Shown in pieces: positions 38,696 through 47,932 of a stretch of DNA of 64,000 bases. The DNA is from Mesorhizobium sp. B2-1-8 (lineage in GTDB: Bacteria > Pseudomonadota > Alphaproteobacteria > Rhizobiales > Rhizobiaceae). The stretch spans positions 3,387,501 to 3,451,500 of the forward strand of contig NZ_CP083952.1 of assembly GCF_006442545.2 (NCBI RefSeq). The letters are read 5' to 3'. Position 1 is the first letter of the stretch, and each line of letters starts with the position of its first letter. A program made the position numbers and the translations under genes. The notes below the pieces were generated by a model. The model was not told where the DNA came from, searched no databases, and saw only the letters and a list, made by a program, of their open reading frames with translations.

Positions 38696-39740
38696 GAGGC
38701 TTCTTGAAGGAGCGGTGGACCATGGTGGAAGTCTTGGCCGGGCAAGGGCGCTTTTCCCCAGTGCCGTGCTGCCTTTCGTCGACCTCTCGACCGGTATCAA
38801 TCCGCACTCCTACCCGCTTTTCGACCTGCCCGCCACCTCCCTGTGGCGATTGCCGGAGGCCGCGCGTGGGCGCGAACTGATTGAGATCGCGGCCAAGACA
38901 TATGGCGCGCCTTCCGCAGGAAACGTCGTGGCGGCGCCCGGTACGCAGATCCTGCTGCCGCGGGTGACTTCGCTGGTGAAGCCCGGCAAGGCATTGGTGC
39001 TGGGGCCGACCTATGCCGAACACGCCCGGGCGGCCGCGATTGCCGGGCACGAGGTGGTCGAGGTCCGTGACTTCGCGGCGCTGGCCGAAGCCGACCTCGC
39101 CATCATCGTCAATCCGAACAATCCGGATGGGCGCATCATCGAGCGTGACCGGCTGCTGGCGCTGGCTGCCGGACTTCGCGCCAAGGGCGGGCTTCTGGTC
39201 GTCGACGAGGCGTTCATGGATGTCGGCCCACGCGAGCACAGTCTCGCCGCCTACGTCGGCCAAGGTGGCATCATCGTACTGCGTTCCTTCGGCAAGTTCT
39301 TTGGTCTGGCCGGTCTACGGCTTGGGTTCGCGCTTGCCGATGCGCCGACGGCTGAACGGCTGAACATGCAGTTCGGGCCGTGGGCCGTCGCCGGACCGGC
39401 ACTGGAATACGGCATCCGCGCGCTCGCCGATCTCGACTGGCAGGATGCGATGCGGACGTCGCTGGCGGATGCCGCGGCGCGGCTCGATGCGCTGTTCGGT
39501 CGTTTCGGCATTCGCGTCGCGGGCGGCACCACATTGTTCCGCTATCTCAGCCTGCCCGATGCCGCCGGCCTGTTTTCCGCGCTTGGCGAGAGCGGCATCT
39601 TGCTCCGGCATTTCTCCGACCGGCCGCATGTCCTGCGCGCCGGTCTGCCGGGGAGTGAGGAGGAATGGCGCAGGCTTGAATCCGCTCTTGCGGACTGGGC
39701 GTCGCGGCGCGAGGATCGGTCGAAAGGTTCGAAACAATGA
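38694..39740 (+). CDS. cobC: Threonine-phosphate decarboxylase
   Basis: A 348-residue class I/II PLP enzyme that makes (R)-1-amino-2-propanol phosphate, the substrate of CbiB. Seen: DLSTGINPHSYP at the N-terminus, NPNNPDGR, VVDEAFMDVGP and the PLP lysine region VLRSFGKFFGLAGLRLGF. It is transcribed away from cbiB with overlapping start codons. AGGA 7 nt upstream, inside the cbiB coding region, can serve as its ribosome site. Its end overlaps the phosphatase gene by ATGA. Confidence 0.93.
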   Translation: MRLLEGAVDHGGSLGRARALFPSAVLPFVDLSTGINPHSYPLFDLPATSLWRLPEAARGRELIEIAAKTYGAPSAGNVVAAPGTQILLPRVTSLVKPGKALVLGPTYAEHARAAAIAGHEVVEVRDFAALAEADLAIIVNPNNPDGRIIERDRLLALAAGLRAKGGLLVVDEAFMDVGPREHSLAAYVGQGGIIVLRSFGKFFGLAGLRLGFALADAPTAERLNMQFGPWAVAGPALEYGIRALADLDWQDAMRTSLADAAARLDALFGRFGIRVAGGTTLFRYLSLPDAAGLFSALGESGILLRHFSDRPHVLRAGLPGSEEEWRRLESALADWASRREDRSKGSKQ

Positions 39741-40246
39741 TCCATGTCTGCTCGCTGGCGAAGATCGAGGAAACCGTGGCCAGGACCGGCGCCGACCGCA
39801 TGCTGTCGCTGCTTGCGGCCGGCACCGAGGTGGTGCGTCCGGCTTCGATCCCCAGGGAAAACCACCTGCATCTGGTCATGCATGACATCGCGGTGGCGCA
39901 GGAGGGCATGACCATGCCGGGCGAGGAGCATGTGCGCAACCTGCTCGATTTCGCGCGCCGCTGGGACCGGGTGAAGCCCATGGTCGTGCATTGCTATGCC
40001 GGCATCAGCCGCTCGACCGCTTCGGCCTATATTATCGCCGCAGCTTTGGCGCCGAAACGCGACGAGGTGGAACTGGCGCAGACGTTGCGCGCGCTGTCGC
40101 CTTCGGCGACGCCCAATCCGCGGCTGATCGCGGCGGCGGACACGCTGCTCGACCGCAATGGCCGCATGATCGAGGCGATCGAGGCGATCGGGCGCGGCGC
40201 CGACGCCTTCGAAGGCACGCCCTTCGCCCTCAAGATCGACGGCTAG
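39737..40246 (+). CDS. Protein tyrosine phosphatase family protein in the cobalamin operon
   Basis: A 169-residue, DSP/PTP-fold protein with the catalytic loop HCYAGISRST (CX5R) near residue 85 and a possible general-acid Asp in HDIAVAQEG. Such proteins are annotated as tyrosine phosphatases in rhizobia, but the substrate is unknown. Coupling to cobC by an ATGA overlap suggests a phosphate-ester substrate of the B12 pathway, for example alpha-ribazole phosphate, as an alternative. This is inference. Confidence 0.82.
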   Translation: MIHVCSLAKIEETVARTGADRMLSLLAAGTEVVRPASIPRENHLHLVMHDIAVAQEGMTMPGEEHVRNLLDFARRWDRVKPMVVHCYAGISRSTASAYIIAAALAPKRDEVELAQTLRALSPSATPNPRLIAAADTLLDRNGRMIEAIEAIGRGADAFEGTPFALKIDG

Positions 40247-41050
40247 CTACTTCAGCCACTCGGCGAGCTTTGCCTTGCGCACGTCCCGCACCAGGCCGAT
40301 GAAGCCGTCGGCCTGATATTCCGCGGTCAATCGGCCTTTCTCTGCCGTTGCAATGCTGGCATCACCGACCACGCCGTTCGGGTTGAGATCGCTGGCGATC
40401 CAGGCAAAGGCATGCGTGCCGGTCTGGCGCAGCAGCGCGAATTCCTTCTCGGCGTCCGCGACGTTGGAAACGAAATTGTCGGCCTTGCCCATGTCGACGA
40501 GATCCGGCCGGAAATGCAGCATCAGCGAAGTCTCGACGTCGCCGCCATGAATGCCGTGACGGTCCTCGAGCTCGGTGTACATGCCGGCCGGGCGGCCAAA
40601 GCGCTGCCAGCTGGTCTTCACCGCCAGCATCTTTTCGCGCACGCGCAGTTCGCGCGTGACGATGCCCATGATCTCTTCATTGCCGCCATGCGAATTGACG
40701 ACGATGAGCTTGCGCACGCCGGCGCGCGCGATCGACAGGCCAAGCTCGGTCCACGCCTCGATCAGCGTCGTTGCCGGCAGGGTCAGTGTGCCCGGCGCGT
40801 GCAGATGCTCGTTCGACTTGCCCACCGCCTGGACCGGCAGGATGCGGATGTCGAGGTCCTCGGGCAGGCGTGAAATCACCGTGTCGAGCATGCCGTTCAT
40901 GATCGAGGTGTCGGTCGAGACGGGCAGATGCGGCCCATGCTGCTCGATCGCCGCGACCGGCAGCACGGCTATCGTCGCCTCGGGATCCATCGAGGCATAC
41001 TCGGTTGTCCGGTAGTCGCCCCACCAGACGCGTCTTTTTGCTACGGTCAT
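40247..41050 (-). CDS. Creatininase-family amidohydrolase
   Basis: A 267-residue metal-dependent hydrolase. The Zn/Mn ligand motifs are VAAIEQHGPHLPVSTDTSIM, NSHGGNEEI and HGIHGGDVETSLML. The family includes creatinine amidohydrolase and several unrelated-substrate amidases, so creatinine is not proven. ATG 41050 was chosen because AGAGG lies 6 nt upstream; a TTG at 41065 is in frame. It follows ridA after 55 nt in the same direction. Confidence 0.88.
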   Translation of the reverse strand: MTVAKRRVWWGDYRTTEYASMDPEATIAVLPVAAIEQHGPHLPVSTDTSIMNGMLDTVISRLPEDLDIRILPVQAVGKSNEHLHAPGTLTLPATTLIEAWTELGLSIARAGVRKLIVVNSHGGNEEIMGIVTRELRVREKMLAVKTSWQRFGRPAGMYTELEDRHGIHGGDVETSLMLHFRPDLVDMGKADNFVSNVADAEKEFALLRQTGTHAFAWIASDLNPNGVVGDASIATAEKGRLTAEYQADGFIGLVRDVRKAKLAEWLK

Positions 41051-41105
41051 GTCACGCCTCTTCAATGATCAGGGCAGACCTAGCGCGGTGTGGCCGGCCT
41101 GTCGA

Positions 41106-41489
41106 TCACCCGGCCGCGATGGCCTCGACCTCGACCTTGAATTCGGGCCGGGCAAAGCCGGAAACGATCATCAGCGTCGAGGCCGGAGCAGGGCTGGAAA
41201 ACAGCCGGTCGCGAACCTCCATATAGGGCCGCAGATGCGCGCGGTCGGTGACGTAGGCGTTGATGCGCACGATGTCGCCAAGTCCCAGCCCGGCCTCGCC
41301 CAGGATCGCCGCGATGTTCCTGAAGCAGAGTTCTGCCTGCGCACCGGCGTCTTCCGGGATCTGGTCGTCCGCCGTGATGGCAACCTGGCCGGAACACAGC
41401 ACCAGCCGCTTGCCGGCCGGCACCTCGACGCCGTGGCTGTAACGGGCAAAGGGCGGCTTGATCGACTTCGGGGCGAGGAACTTGAACAT
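41106..41489 (-). CDS. RidA/YjgF-family protein
   Basis: A 127-residue enamine/imine deaminase-type protein. It shows the family pattern FARYSHGVEV, LVLCSGQVA, NIAAILGEAGLGLGDIVRIN and the C-terminal KVEVEAIA. The Arg normally binding the substrate carboxylate is not at the canonical place as I read it (STLMIVSGFARPEF), so it may belong to a divergent RidA subgroup. Position next to the creatininase gene and facing an amidohydrolase operon suggests a role in handling an imine intermediate or hydrolysing an amide of that pathway. Confidence 0.85.
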   Translation of the reverse strand: MFKFLAPKSIKPPFARYSHGVEVPAGKRLVLCSGQVAITADDQIPEDAGAQAELCFRNIAAILGEAGLGLGDIVRINAYVTDRAHLRPYMEVRDRLFSSPAPASTLMIVSGFARPEFKVEVEAIAAG

Positions 41490-41756
41490 GGCAATCTCCT
41501 GGACATCGCCAGCCTAAGGCCGGATGCATTGCACCATCAAGATGGCAGTGCATGTCGCCGGTGCGATTGTGGACAGGCGTTCAAAAAATAGGCACGATGC
41601 GCTTCGGTGCAGCACGACCTTTCCGGCTTTCGCAGATGGCTGTGGTGCAGGCGGGCGGGTCCTGGCGCGCGACGCCGGTGGCATGTGTCTTGCTTCTTGA
41701 ATCTTTGGTGTCAAGCACGGCGCGCAGCGCGCCGGTGCAAAATAAGGGCGGTGTCA

Positions 41757-42761
41757 ATGTACGTGAAACAGAAGATTTCGGTCGCGGTGGTGGCGCTCCT
41801 TGCGGGCAGCACTCTGGGTGCGGCGGCGAATGAAAAAGTCACCTTCGGCACCAACTGGCTCGCCGAGCCGGAACATGGCGGCTATTACCAGGCCGTGGCG
41901 GATGGCACCTATGCCGCCTGTGGTCTCGACGTCACCATCATGCAGGGCGGCCCGCAGGTCAGCGGCCGGCCGATGCTCCTGGCCGGCAAGATCGATTTCT
42001 ACATGGGCGGCAATTTGCTGTCGGCCTTCGATGCCGTCCAGCAGGGCATTCCGATGCGTGTCGTGGCCGCCGACTTCCAGAAGGATCCGCAGGTCATCAT
42101 GTCCCACCCCGGTGAGGGGCTCGACAAATGGGAAGACCTGAAGAACGCCGACCAGTACATTCTGGGCGATGAAGGTGCGCAGACCTTCTTCCAGTGGATG
42201 GTCATCGAACTCGGTTTCGACGCGTCAAAGCGCGTGCCCTACACCTACAACACCGCTCCTTTCATCGCCAACAAGAAGTCGATCCAGCAGGGCTACGTCA
42301 CTTCGGAGCCATTCGCGGTCAAGAAGGAAGGCGGCTTCGTGCCGAACCAGTTCCTGCTCGCCGACTACGGTTGGGACACCTATTCGACCACGATCGAGGT
42401 GATGCAGGACACGATCGACAAGAAACCCGAGGTGGTCCAGTGCTTCGTCGATGGCTCGGCCAAGGGCTGGTACAAGTACCTCTACGGCGACAACAAGGCC
42501 GCCAACGACATGATCAAGAAAGACAATCCTGACATGAGCGACGAGCAGATCGCCTTCTCGATCGAGCAGATGAAGAAGTTCGGCCTTGCCGATTCCGGCG
42601 ACACAGAGAAACTCGGCATCGGCGCCATGACCGATGCGCGGATCAAGAGTTTCTACGACAAGATGGTCAAGGCCAAGGTCACGCCTGCAGGCATCGACAT
42701 CACGAAGGCCTACACGCTGGCCTTCATCAACAAGGGTGTCGGGCTCGAGCTGAAGAAATAG
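41757..42761 (+). CDS. ABC transporter substrate-binding protein, NMT1/THI5-like
   Basis: A 334-residue periplasmic binding protein. A signal peptide covers residues 1-24 (YVKQKISVAVVALLAGS to AAA). The mature start VTFGTNWLAEPEHGGYYQAV matches the NMT1/THI5 group that binds pyrimidines, sulfonates or related nitrogen compounds. LLAGKIDFYMGGNLLSAFDA is the second hallmark. Start chosen at ATG 41757; the longer frame lacks a signal peptide. It leads a five-gene operon diverging from ridA. Confidence 0.9.
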   Translation: MYVKQKISVAVVALLAGSTLGAAANEKVTFGTNWLAEPEHGGYYQAVADGTYAACGLDVTIMQGGPQVSGRPMLLAGKIDFYMGGNLLSAFDAVQQGIPMRVVAADFQKDPQVIMSHPGEGLDKWEDLKNADQYILGDEGAQTFFQWMVIELGFDASKRVPYTYNTAPFIANKKSIQQGYVTSEPFAVKKEGGFVPNQFLLADYGWDTYSTTIEVMQDTIDKKPEVVQCFVDGSAKGWYKYLYGDNKAANDMIKKDNPDMSDEQIAFSIEQMKKFGLADSGDTEKLGIGAMTDARIKSFYDKMVKAKVTPAGIDITKAYTLAFINKGVGLELKK

Positions 42762-42772
42762 GCCGGCCCGGC

Positions 42773-43597
42773 ATGATGCGGGAACAGGTGGCGAAAACGC
42801 CCGCCTCGGACATGGCTCCGACCTTGCTGGCGCTGCGTGGCGTCGGCAAGGTCTTTTCCAATGGCGTGACGGCGCTCAGCGATGTCGACCTGACGATCCG
42901 GGAAGGGGATTTCCTCAGCTTGCTCGGGCCGTCGGGCTGCGGCAAGTCGACGGCGCTGCGGCTGATTGCCGGCCTGTCGACGCCGACATCGGGTGGGCTC
43001 GACTGGCGCGGCGGCGGTTCGCTCGACCGCGCCAATATCGGCTTTGTTTTCCAGGAGCCTACGCTGCTGCCCTGGGCCAGCGTCTTCGACAATGTCTGGC
43101 TGCCGCTCAGGCTGAAAGGCATTTCCCGCGCCAAGGCCGCCCCGGCGATCACGGAGATGCTGGCGCGGGTGCACCTGACCGGCTTCGATGACGCCGTGCC
43201 GCGCGAGCTGTCCGGCGGCATGAAGATGCGGGTTTCGATCGCGCGCGCCATGGTGACCAAGCCGCGTGTGCTATTGATGGACGAGCCGTTCGCCGCGCTC
43301 GACGAGATCACCCGCTTCAAGCTCAACAACGATCTGCTGGAACTGTGGCAGGACGAGCGCTTCACCGTCGTCTTCGTCACCCACAGTGTGTTCGAAAGCG
43401 TCTTTCTCTCCAACCGCGTCGTCGTCATGGCGGCGCGGCCGGGCAGGGTGTTCGAAGAACTCGCCATCGAGGCCTCCTATCCGCGCGACGAGGCTTTCCG
43501 CACGTCGCCGGATTATGCAGCCCTTTGCCGGCAAACCTCGGATGTGCTGGTCAATGCCATCAATTCAACAGCGGGCTCGCATCATGACGGTCATTGA
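42773..43597 (+). CDS. ABC transporter ATP-binding protein (nitrate/taurine/pyrimidine type)
   Basis: A 274-residue ATPase. Walker A GPSGCGKST, Q-loop FVFQEPTLLPWASV, signature LSGGMKMRVSIARA, Walker B VLLMDEPFAALDE and the switch His in VFVTHSVFES are present; the LSGGM form and PWASV loop place it in the SsuB/TauB/NrtD group. It starts 11 nt after the binding-protein gene and overlaps the permease start by 14 nt. Confidence 0.93.
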   Translation: MMREQVAKTPASDMAPTLLALRGVGKVFSNGVTALSDVDLTIREGDFLSLLGPSGCGKSTALRLIAGLSTPTSGGLDWRGGGSLDRANIGFVFQEPTLLPWASVFDNVWLPLRLKGISRAKAAPAITEMLARVHLTGFDDAVPRELSGGMKMRVSIARAMVTKPRVLLMDEPFAALDEITRFKLNNDLLELWQDERFTVVFVTHSVFESVFLSNRVVVMAARPGRVFEELAIEASYPRDEAFRTSPDYAALCRQTSDVLVNAINSTAGSHHDGH

Positions 43598-44432
43598 CGG
43601 CACGTTGAAACTCGACCCCGAGGAAGTGCGCCGCGTGCGCCAGGAGCGGCTCGAGCGGATCGGCCGCTGGGTGCTGCCGCTGGCGATCATGATCCTGGCG
43701 ATCTGGCTGTGGGACCGTATCTGCGTTTGGAACGGGATTCCGCAGTACATCCTGCCGCGACCCGGCGTCGTGCTGACAACGCTCTACAACGATGCCGGCC
43801 TGCTGTTTTCCGCACTGCTGGTCACCTTGCGCATCACCTTCCTCAGTCTGCTGCTCGCGGTTGTCGGCGGGGTCGGGCTGGCGGTCTTGTTCGCCCAGTC
43901 TAAGTGGGTGGAGATGTCGTTCTTCCCGTTCGCCATCGTGCTGCAGGTAACGCCGATCGTGGCGATCTTTCCGCTGATCAACATCTATGTCGACAATCAG
44001 ACGACCAAGCTTCTGCTCTGCGCCTGGATCGTCGCCTTCTTCCCGATCCTGTCCAACACCACGCTTGGCCTCAACTCGGTCGACCGCAATCTGCGCGACC
44101 TGTTCAAGCTCAACGGCGCGACGCGCTGGCAGCAGCTGCGCTATCTCAGACTGCCGGCGGCGATGCCGTATTTTCTCGGTGGGCTGAAGATCGCCGGCGG
44201 CCTGTCGCTGATCGGCGCCGTGGTCGCCGAGTTCGTCGCCGGCACCACCGGCCAGTCCTCGGGGCTGGCGTCGCGCATCATCGAGGCCGGCTACCGGCTG
44301 AATGCGCCTAGGCTGTTCGCGGCGCTGTTTTTGATTTCGCTTACCGGCATCCTGATCTTCCTCGTGCTGTCGCTGATTTCGCATCTCATTCTGCGGCGCT
44401 GGCACGAGAGCGCGCTGAAGCAGGAGCGCTAG
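43584..44432 (+). CDS. ABC transporter permease
   Basis: A 282-residue SsuC/TauC-type permease with six hydrophobic segments. The EAA loop reads NLRDLFKLNGATRWQQLRYL and the segment QYILPRPGVVLTTLY follows the first helix, as usual in this family. ATG 43584 lies inside the ATPase gene. It completes the importer with the genes at 41757 and 42773; the next gene begins 4 nt after its stop. Confidence 0.92.
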   Translation: MTVIDGTLKLDPEEVRRVRQERLERIGRWVLPLAIMILAIWLWDRICVWNGIPQYILPRPGVVLTTLYNDAGLLFSALLVTLRITFLSLLLAVVGGVGLAVLFAQSKWVEMSFFPFAIVLQVTPIVAIFPLINIYVDNQTTKLLLCAWIVAFFPILSNTTLGLNSVDRNLRDLFKLNGATRWQQLRYLRLPAAMPYFLGGLKIAGGLSLIGAVVAEFVAGTTGQSSGLASRIIEAGYRLNAPRLFAALFLISLTGILIFLVLSLISHLILRRWHESALKQER

Positions 44433-44436
44433 TGCC

Positions 44437-45738
44437 TTGATACCAACCTCCGGTCCTTACCACCTAACCAACATCCGGCTTCATGCGTCGCTGACGCCGG
44501 GTCGTGCTGCGACCTTCGACAGCGATGGTTTCGCCCTTGCCGACATCACCGTCGCCGACGGCAAGATTTCCAGCATCGCCACGCACGCCGCATCGAAGGT
44601 ACCGGCCGGCACCATAGACCTTGGCGGCCGTATCGTGCTGCCGTGTTTCGTCGACTGCCACACGCATATCGACAAGGGCCATATCTGGCCGCGAAAGCCC
44701 AATCCCGACGGTACGTTCATGGGCGCGCTGAATGCCACCGGCGCCGACCGCGTGGCGCGCTGGAGCGCCGAGGACGTCGCGCGCCGCATGGACTTCTCGC
44801 TGCGCTCGGCCTACGCGCATGGCACCAGGGCGCTCAGGACTCATATCGACAGCGTCGCGCCGCAGGAGGAAATCTCCTGGCCGGTGTTCGAGACGATGCG
44901 CGAGGCATGGCGCGGCCGCATCGAATTGCAGGGTGCCTGCCTGCTCGGCATCGAGGGCGTGCGCGACAAGAAATGGTTCGACAGGCTGGCCAAAAGGGTG
45001 GCCGCCGCCAAGGGTGTGCTCGGCGTCGTCACCTATATGGTGCCGGACCTGGAAGAACTGCTCGACCACGTCTTCGCGCAGGCCATCAAGCACGGACTCG
45101 ACCTCGATTTTCACGCCGACGAGACCGACGATGTCGCCGCGATCTCGCTGAAGAAGATCGCCGAAGCAGCCCTGTGGAACGGATTCGAGGGAAAAATCCT
45201 CGTCGGCCATTGCTGCTCGCTGGCACGGCAGCCCGATCTCGAGGTGCTGGACACGCTCGACAAAGTGGCGAAAGCCAGGCTGGCAATCGTATCGCTGCCG
45301 ATGTGCAATCTCTATTTGCAGGACCGTCGCGCTGACCAAACCACACCGCGCTGGCGTGGCGTGACGCTGCTGCACGAGATGAAGGCGAGGGGCATTCCAG
45401 TGGCCGTCGCTTCCGACAACACGCGCGACCCGTTCTACGCCTATGGCGATCTCGACATGCTGGAGGTCTACCGCATGGCGACGCGCATCCTGCATTTCGA
45501 CCATCCGGTCGCCGACTGGCCGCAGGCGGTCACCGCAACGCCGGCCAAGGTGATGCGGCTCGATGGCTTCGGCACGCTTGCCGCCGGAGGCGATGCCGAC
45601 TTCGTCCTGTTCAAAGGTCGAAGCTGGACGGAATTGCTGTCGCGACCCGAATCGGATCGCATCGTCGTGCGCGCCGGACGCGCGATCGACCGGCAATTGC
45701 CCGACTATGCCGAACTCGACGGGCTGATGGTGGAATGA
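44437..45738 (+). CDS. Cytosine-deaminase-like amidohydrolase
   Basis: A 433-residue TIM-barrel metallohydrolase. Metal and catalytic residues fit the CodA pattern: CHTHIDKGH (HxH), FHADETDD (HxxE), LVGHCCSLA (His) and VASDNTRDPFY (Asp). The substrate may be cytosine, creatinine or another N-heterocycle; family members accept several. The TTG start at 44437 is the only one that keeps the N-terminal beta domain. It ends in an ATGA overlap with the FAD-linked oxidase gene. Confidence 0.85.
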   Translation: MIPTSGPYHLTNIRLHASLTPGRAATFDSDGFALADITVADGKISSIATHAASKVPAGTIDLGGRIVLPCFVDCHTHIDKGHIWPRKPNPDGTFMGALNATGADRVARWSAEDVARRMDFSLRSAYAHGTRALRTHIDSVAPQEEISWPVFETMREAWRGRIELQGACLLGIEGVRDKKWFDRLAKRVAAAKGVLGVVTYMVPDLEELLDHVFAQAIKHGLDLDFHADETDDVAAISLKKIAEAALWNGFEGKILVGHCCSLARQPDLEVLDTLDKVAKARLAIVSLPMCNLYLQDRRADQTTPRWRGVTLLHEMKARGIPVAVASDNTRDPFYAYGDLDMLEVYRMATRILHFDHPVADWPQAVTATPAKVMRLDGFGTLAAGGDADFVLFKGRSWTELLSRPESDRIVVRAGRAIDRQLPDYAELDGLMVE

Positions 45739-47141
45739 TGGATGTTTCGGCGCTCAAAAGCGATCTGGACGGGATAAAACTCGACGACAATCCGGCCATC
45801 GTGCAGCAGAAGAGCCGCGACTTCTACTGGTACAGCCCGGTGCTGAAACAGCAGCTCGACCATGTCACCGGTGACCTCATCGTGACGCCGAAGACCGAAG
45901 CCGAACTGATCCGCGTGCTTACCGCCTGTCATCGCCATGGCGTGCCGGTGACGCCGCGCGGCAGCGGCACCGGCAATTACGGCCAGGCGATGCCGCTGTC
46001 GGGCGGGGTGGTGCTGAACCTTGCCGAGATGAACGAGATCAAGTCAATCGCCCCGGGCCGCGTGGTGACTGGTCCGGGCGCGGTGCTGGCCGACATCGAC
46101 AAGGCGACACGGGCGCATTCCGGACAGGAACTGCGGCTGTCGCCCTCAACCTACAACACCGCCTCGATCGGCGGCTTCATCGCCGGCGGCTCTGGCGGCG
46201 TCGGCTCGATCAATTTCGGCGGATTGCGTGATTTCGGCAATGTGCTGCGGCTGCGCGTGGTGACGATGGAGGCCGAGCCGAAAACGCTCGAACTCACCGG
46301 CGAAGACCTGCACAAGGTGACCCATGCCTATGGCACCAACGGCATTATCTCGGAAGTCGAGATGCCGCTGACGGCAGCCTATGAGTGGATCGACGTCATC
46401 GTCGGCTTCGACGCCTTCATGGATGCGGCCCGCTATGGTAACGCGCTGGCCTGCCAGGACGGCATCCTGACCAAGCTGATCACGCCGATCGCAGCGCCCG
46501 TGCCGCAGCTCTACTTCAAGCGGCACCAGAAATTCTTCCGGGAAGGGCAAAGCATATGCGTCGTCATGGTGGCGCAGCATGGGCTGGACGCGTTCCTTGC
46601 CTTTACGCGACGCGCCGGGGGCGAAGTGATCTTCAACGCCGCTCTTGCTGCGCCGGAAGAGAAAAAGGGCCTGCCGCCGGCCTATGAACTGGCATGGAAC
46701 CATACCACGCTCAGGGCGCTGCGGGTCGATCCCGCCATCACCTACCTGCAGTCGCTCTATCCCTTTCCCAACCAGCTGGCGCTGGTCGAGAAAATGGATG
46801 CGATGTTTCCCGGCGAAGTGTTTTCGCATCTCGAATTCGTGCGGCTGGACGGCAACATCACCTGCTTCGGCCTGCCGCTGGTCAAGTTCACCACCGAGGC
46901 GCGGCTCGACGAGATCATCCGCCTGCATGAGGAAAATGGCTGCCCGATCTTCAACCCACACCGCTACACGCTGGAAGAGGGCGGTATGAAGCAGACCGAC
47001 GCGGTGCAACTGGCCTTCAAGCGCGAGACCGACCCGCAAGGCCTGCTCAACCCCGGCAAGATGATCGCCTGGGAAAACCCGGACTACGATTATCGTTCCG
47101 GCCGGACCTTTCTGTTCAAGGGGCTGCAGAGGGCAAGCTGA
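45735..47141 (+). CDS. FAD-linked oxidase (GlcD/VAO type)
   Basis: A 468-residue flavoprotein with the PP-loop FAD domain: [20 protein letters not shown] and then [20 protein letters not shown]. The C-terminal FAD-oxidase_C domain ends in [14 protein letters not shown]. Family members oxidise hydroxy acids, but the acceptor and substrate here are unknown. As the last gene of the ABC transporter-amidohydrolase operon it probably oxidises a product of the imported compound. Confidence 0.87.
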   Translation: MMDVSALKSDLDGIKLDDNPAIVQQKSRDFYWYSPVLKQQLDHVTGDLIVTPKTEAELIRVLTACHRHGVPVTPRGSGTGNYGQAMPLSGGVVLNLAEMNEIKSIAPGRVVTGPGAVLADIDKATRAHSGQELRLSPSTYNTASIGGFIAGGSGGVGSINFGGLRDFGNVLRLRVVTMEAEPKTLELTGEDLHKVTHAYGTNGIISEVEMPLTAAYEWIDVIVGFDAFMDAARYGNALACQDGILTKLITPIAAPVPQLYFKRHQKFFREGQSICVVMVAQHGLDAFLAFTRRAGGEVIFNAALAAPEEKKGLPPAYELAWNHTTLRALRVDPAITYLQSLYPFPNQLALVEKMDAMFPGEVFSHLEFVRLDGNITCFGLPLVKFTTEARLDEIIRLHEENGCPIFNPHRYTLEEGGMKQTDAVQLAFKRETDPQGLLNPGKMIAWENPDYDYRSGRTFLFKGLQRAS

Positions 47142-47162
47142 TCCATGAAGCGTTGGCGCCAA

Positions 47163-47323
47163 GCCACCCCCCTCTGGCCTGCCGGCCATCTCCCCCTCAA
47201 GGGGGGAGATTGGATGTCGCTTGGGCTTTCGCCAATTACCAACGCCGAAATGGATTGGGGACGTCGAACCTGCCAATCTCCCCCCTTGAGGGGGAGATGC
47301 CCGGCAGGGCAGAGGGGGGCGCC
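47163..47323. repeat. Long inverted repeat, 51-bp arms
   Basis: The left arm (47163-47213) and right arm (47273-47323) are almost perfect reverse complements, centred on a 59-bp loop. Within each arm CTCCCCCTCAAGGGGGGAG forms its own dyad. The short frame seen across it is not a gene. It resembles the dispersed palindromic elements of Mesorhizobium intergenic regions. Confidence 0.85.
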
Positions 47324-47350
47324 TCGCGCTGACTTGCGGGATGTCCTTCC

Positions 47351-47932
47351 ATGAACATCCTCGTCCTCTACGCCCATCCGGTCGAGACCAGCTTCAATGC
47401 CGGCCTGCACCGGATGATCGTCGAGCGGCTGACGACGGCGGGCCATACGGTCGATGACTGCGACCTCTATACCGAGGACTTCGACCCGCGGCTGACGCGG
47501 GCCGAGCGGCTCGGCTATCACGACCAGCGTGGAGCAGGCGATGCGGTTACCGGCTACATTCAGAGGCTACAGGCAGCTGAGGCTCTGGTGCTGTCGTTTC
47601 CGGTGTGGAACTACGGCTATCCGGCGATCCTGAAAGGGTTTTTCGACCGCGTCTTCCTGCCCGGCGTGTCGTTCAAGCTTGTCGATGGCAAAGTGCAGCC
47701 GACGCTACACAACATCCGCAAGCTGACGGCTGTCACCACCTATGGTGGCAGCCGATTCCGCGCCATGCTGATGGGCGACCCGCCACGCAAGGTTGTGAAG
47801 CGCATGCTGCGCGCCACGATCAAGCCTGGCGCTCCGGTCTCCTATCTCGCCCACTATTCGATGAACCTGTCGACCGACGAGACGCGGAAGTCCTTCACGG
47901 CGAAGGTCGCGGCCAGCATGGATGCATTTTGA
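47351..47932 (+). CDS. NAD(P)H oxidoreductase, flavodoxin-2 fold (first)
   Basis: A 193-residue FMN/FAD quinone-reductase-like protein (MdaB/KefF/NQO family). It has the phosphate-loop start ILVLYAHPVETSFNAGL, the FPVWNYGYPAILKGFFDRVF flavin-contact segment and VTTYGGSR. Likely cytoplasmic; the electron acceptor is unknown. It ends in a TGATG overlap with a paralogous gene, so they are co-translated. Confidence 0.87.
   Translation: MNILVLYAHPVETSFNAGLHRMIVERLTTAGHTVDDCDLYTEDFDPRLTRAERLGYHDQRGAGDAVTGYIQRLQAAEALVLSFPVWNYGYPAILKGFFDRVFLPGVSFKLVDGKVQPTLHNIRKLTAVTTYGGSRFRAMLMGDPPRKVVKRMLRATIKPGAPVSYLAHYSMNLSTDETRKSFTAKVAASMDAF

Noticed and set aside
41607..41756. A 50-residue N-terminal extension of the NMT1/THI5-like binding protein
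   Set aside because: It would hide the signal peptide that begins at ATG 41757.
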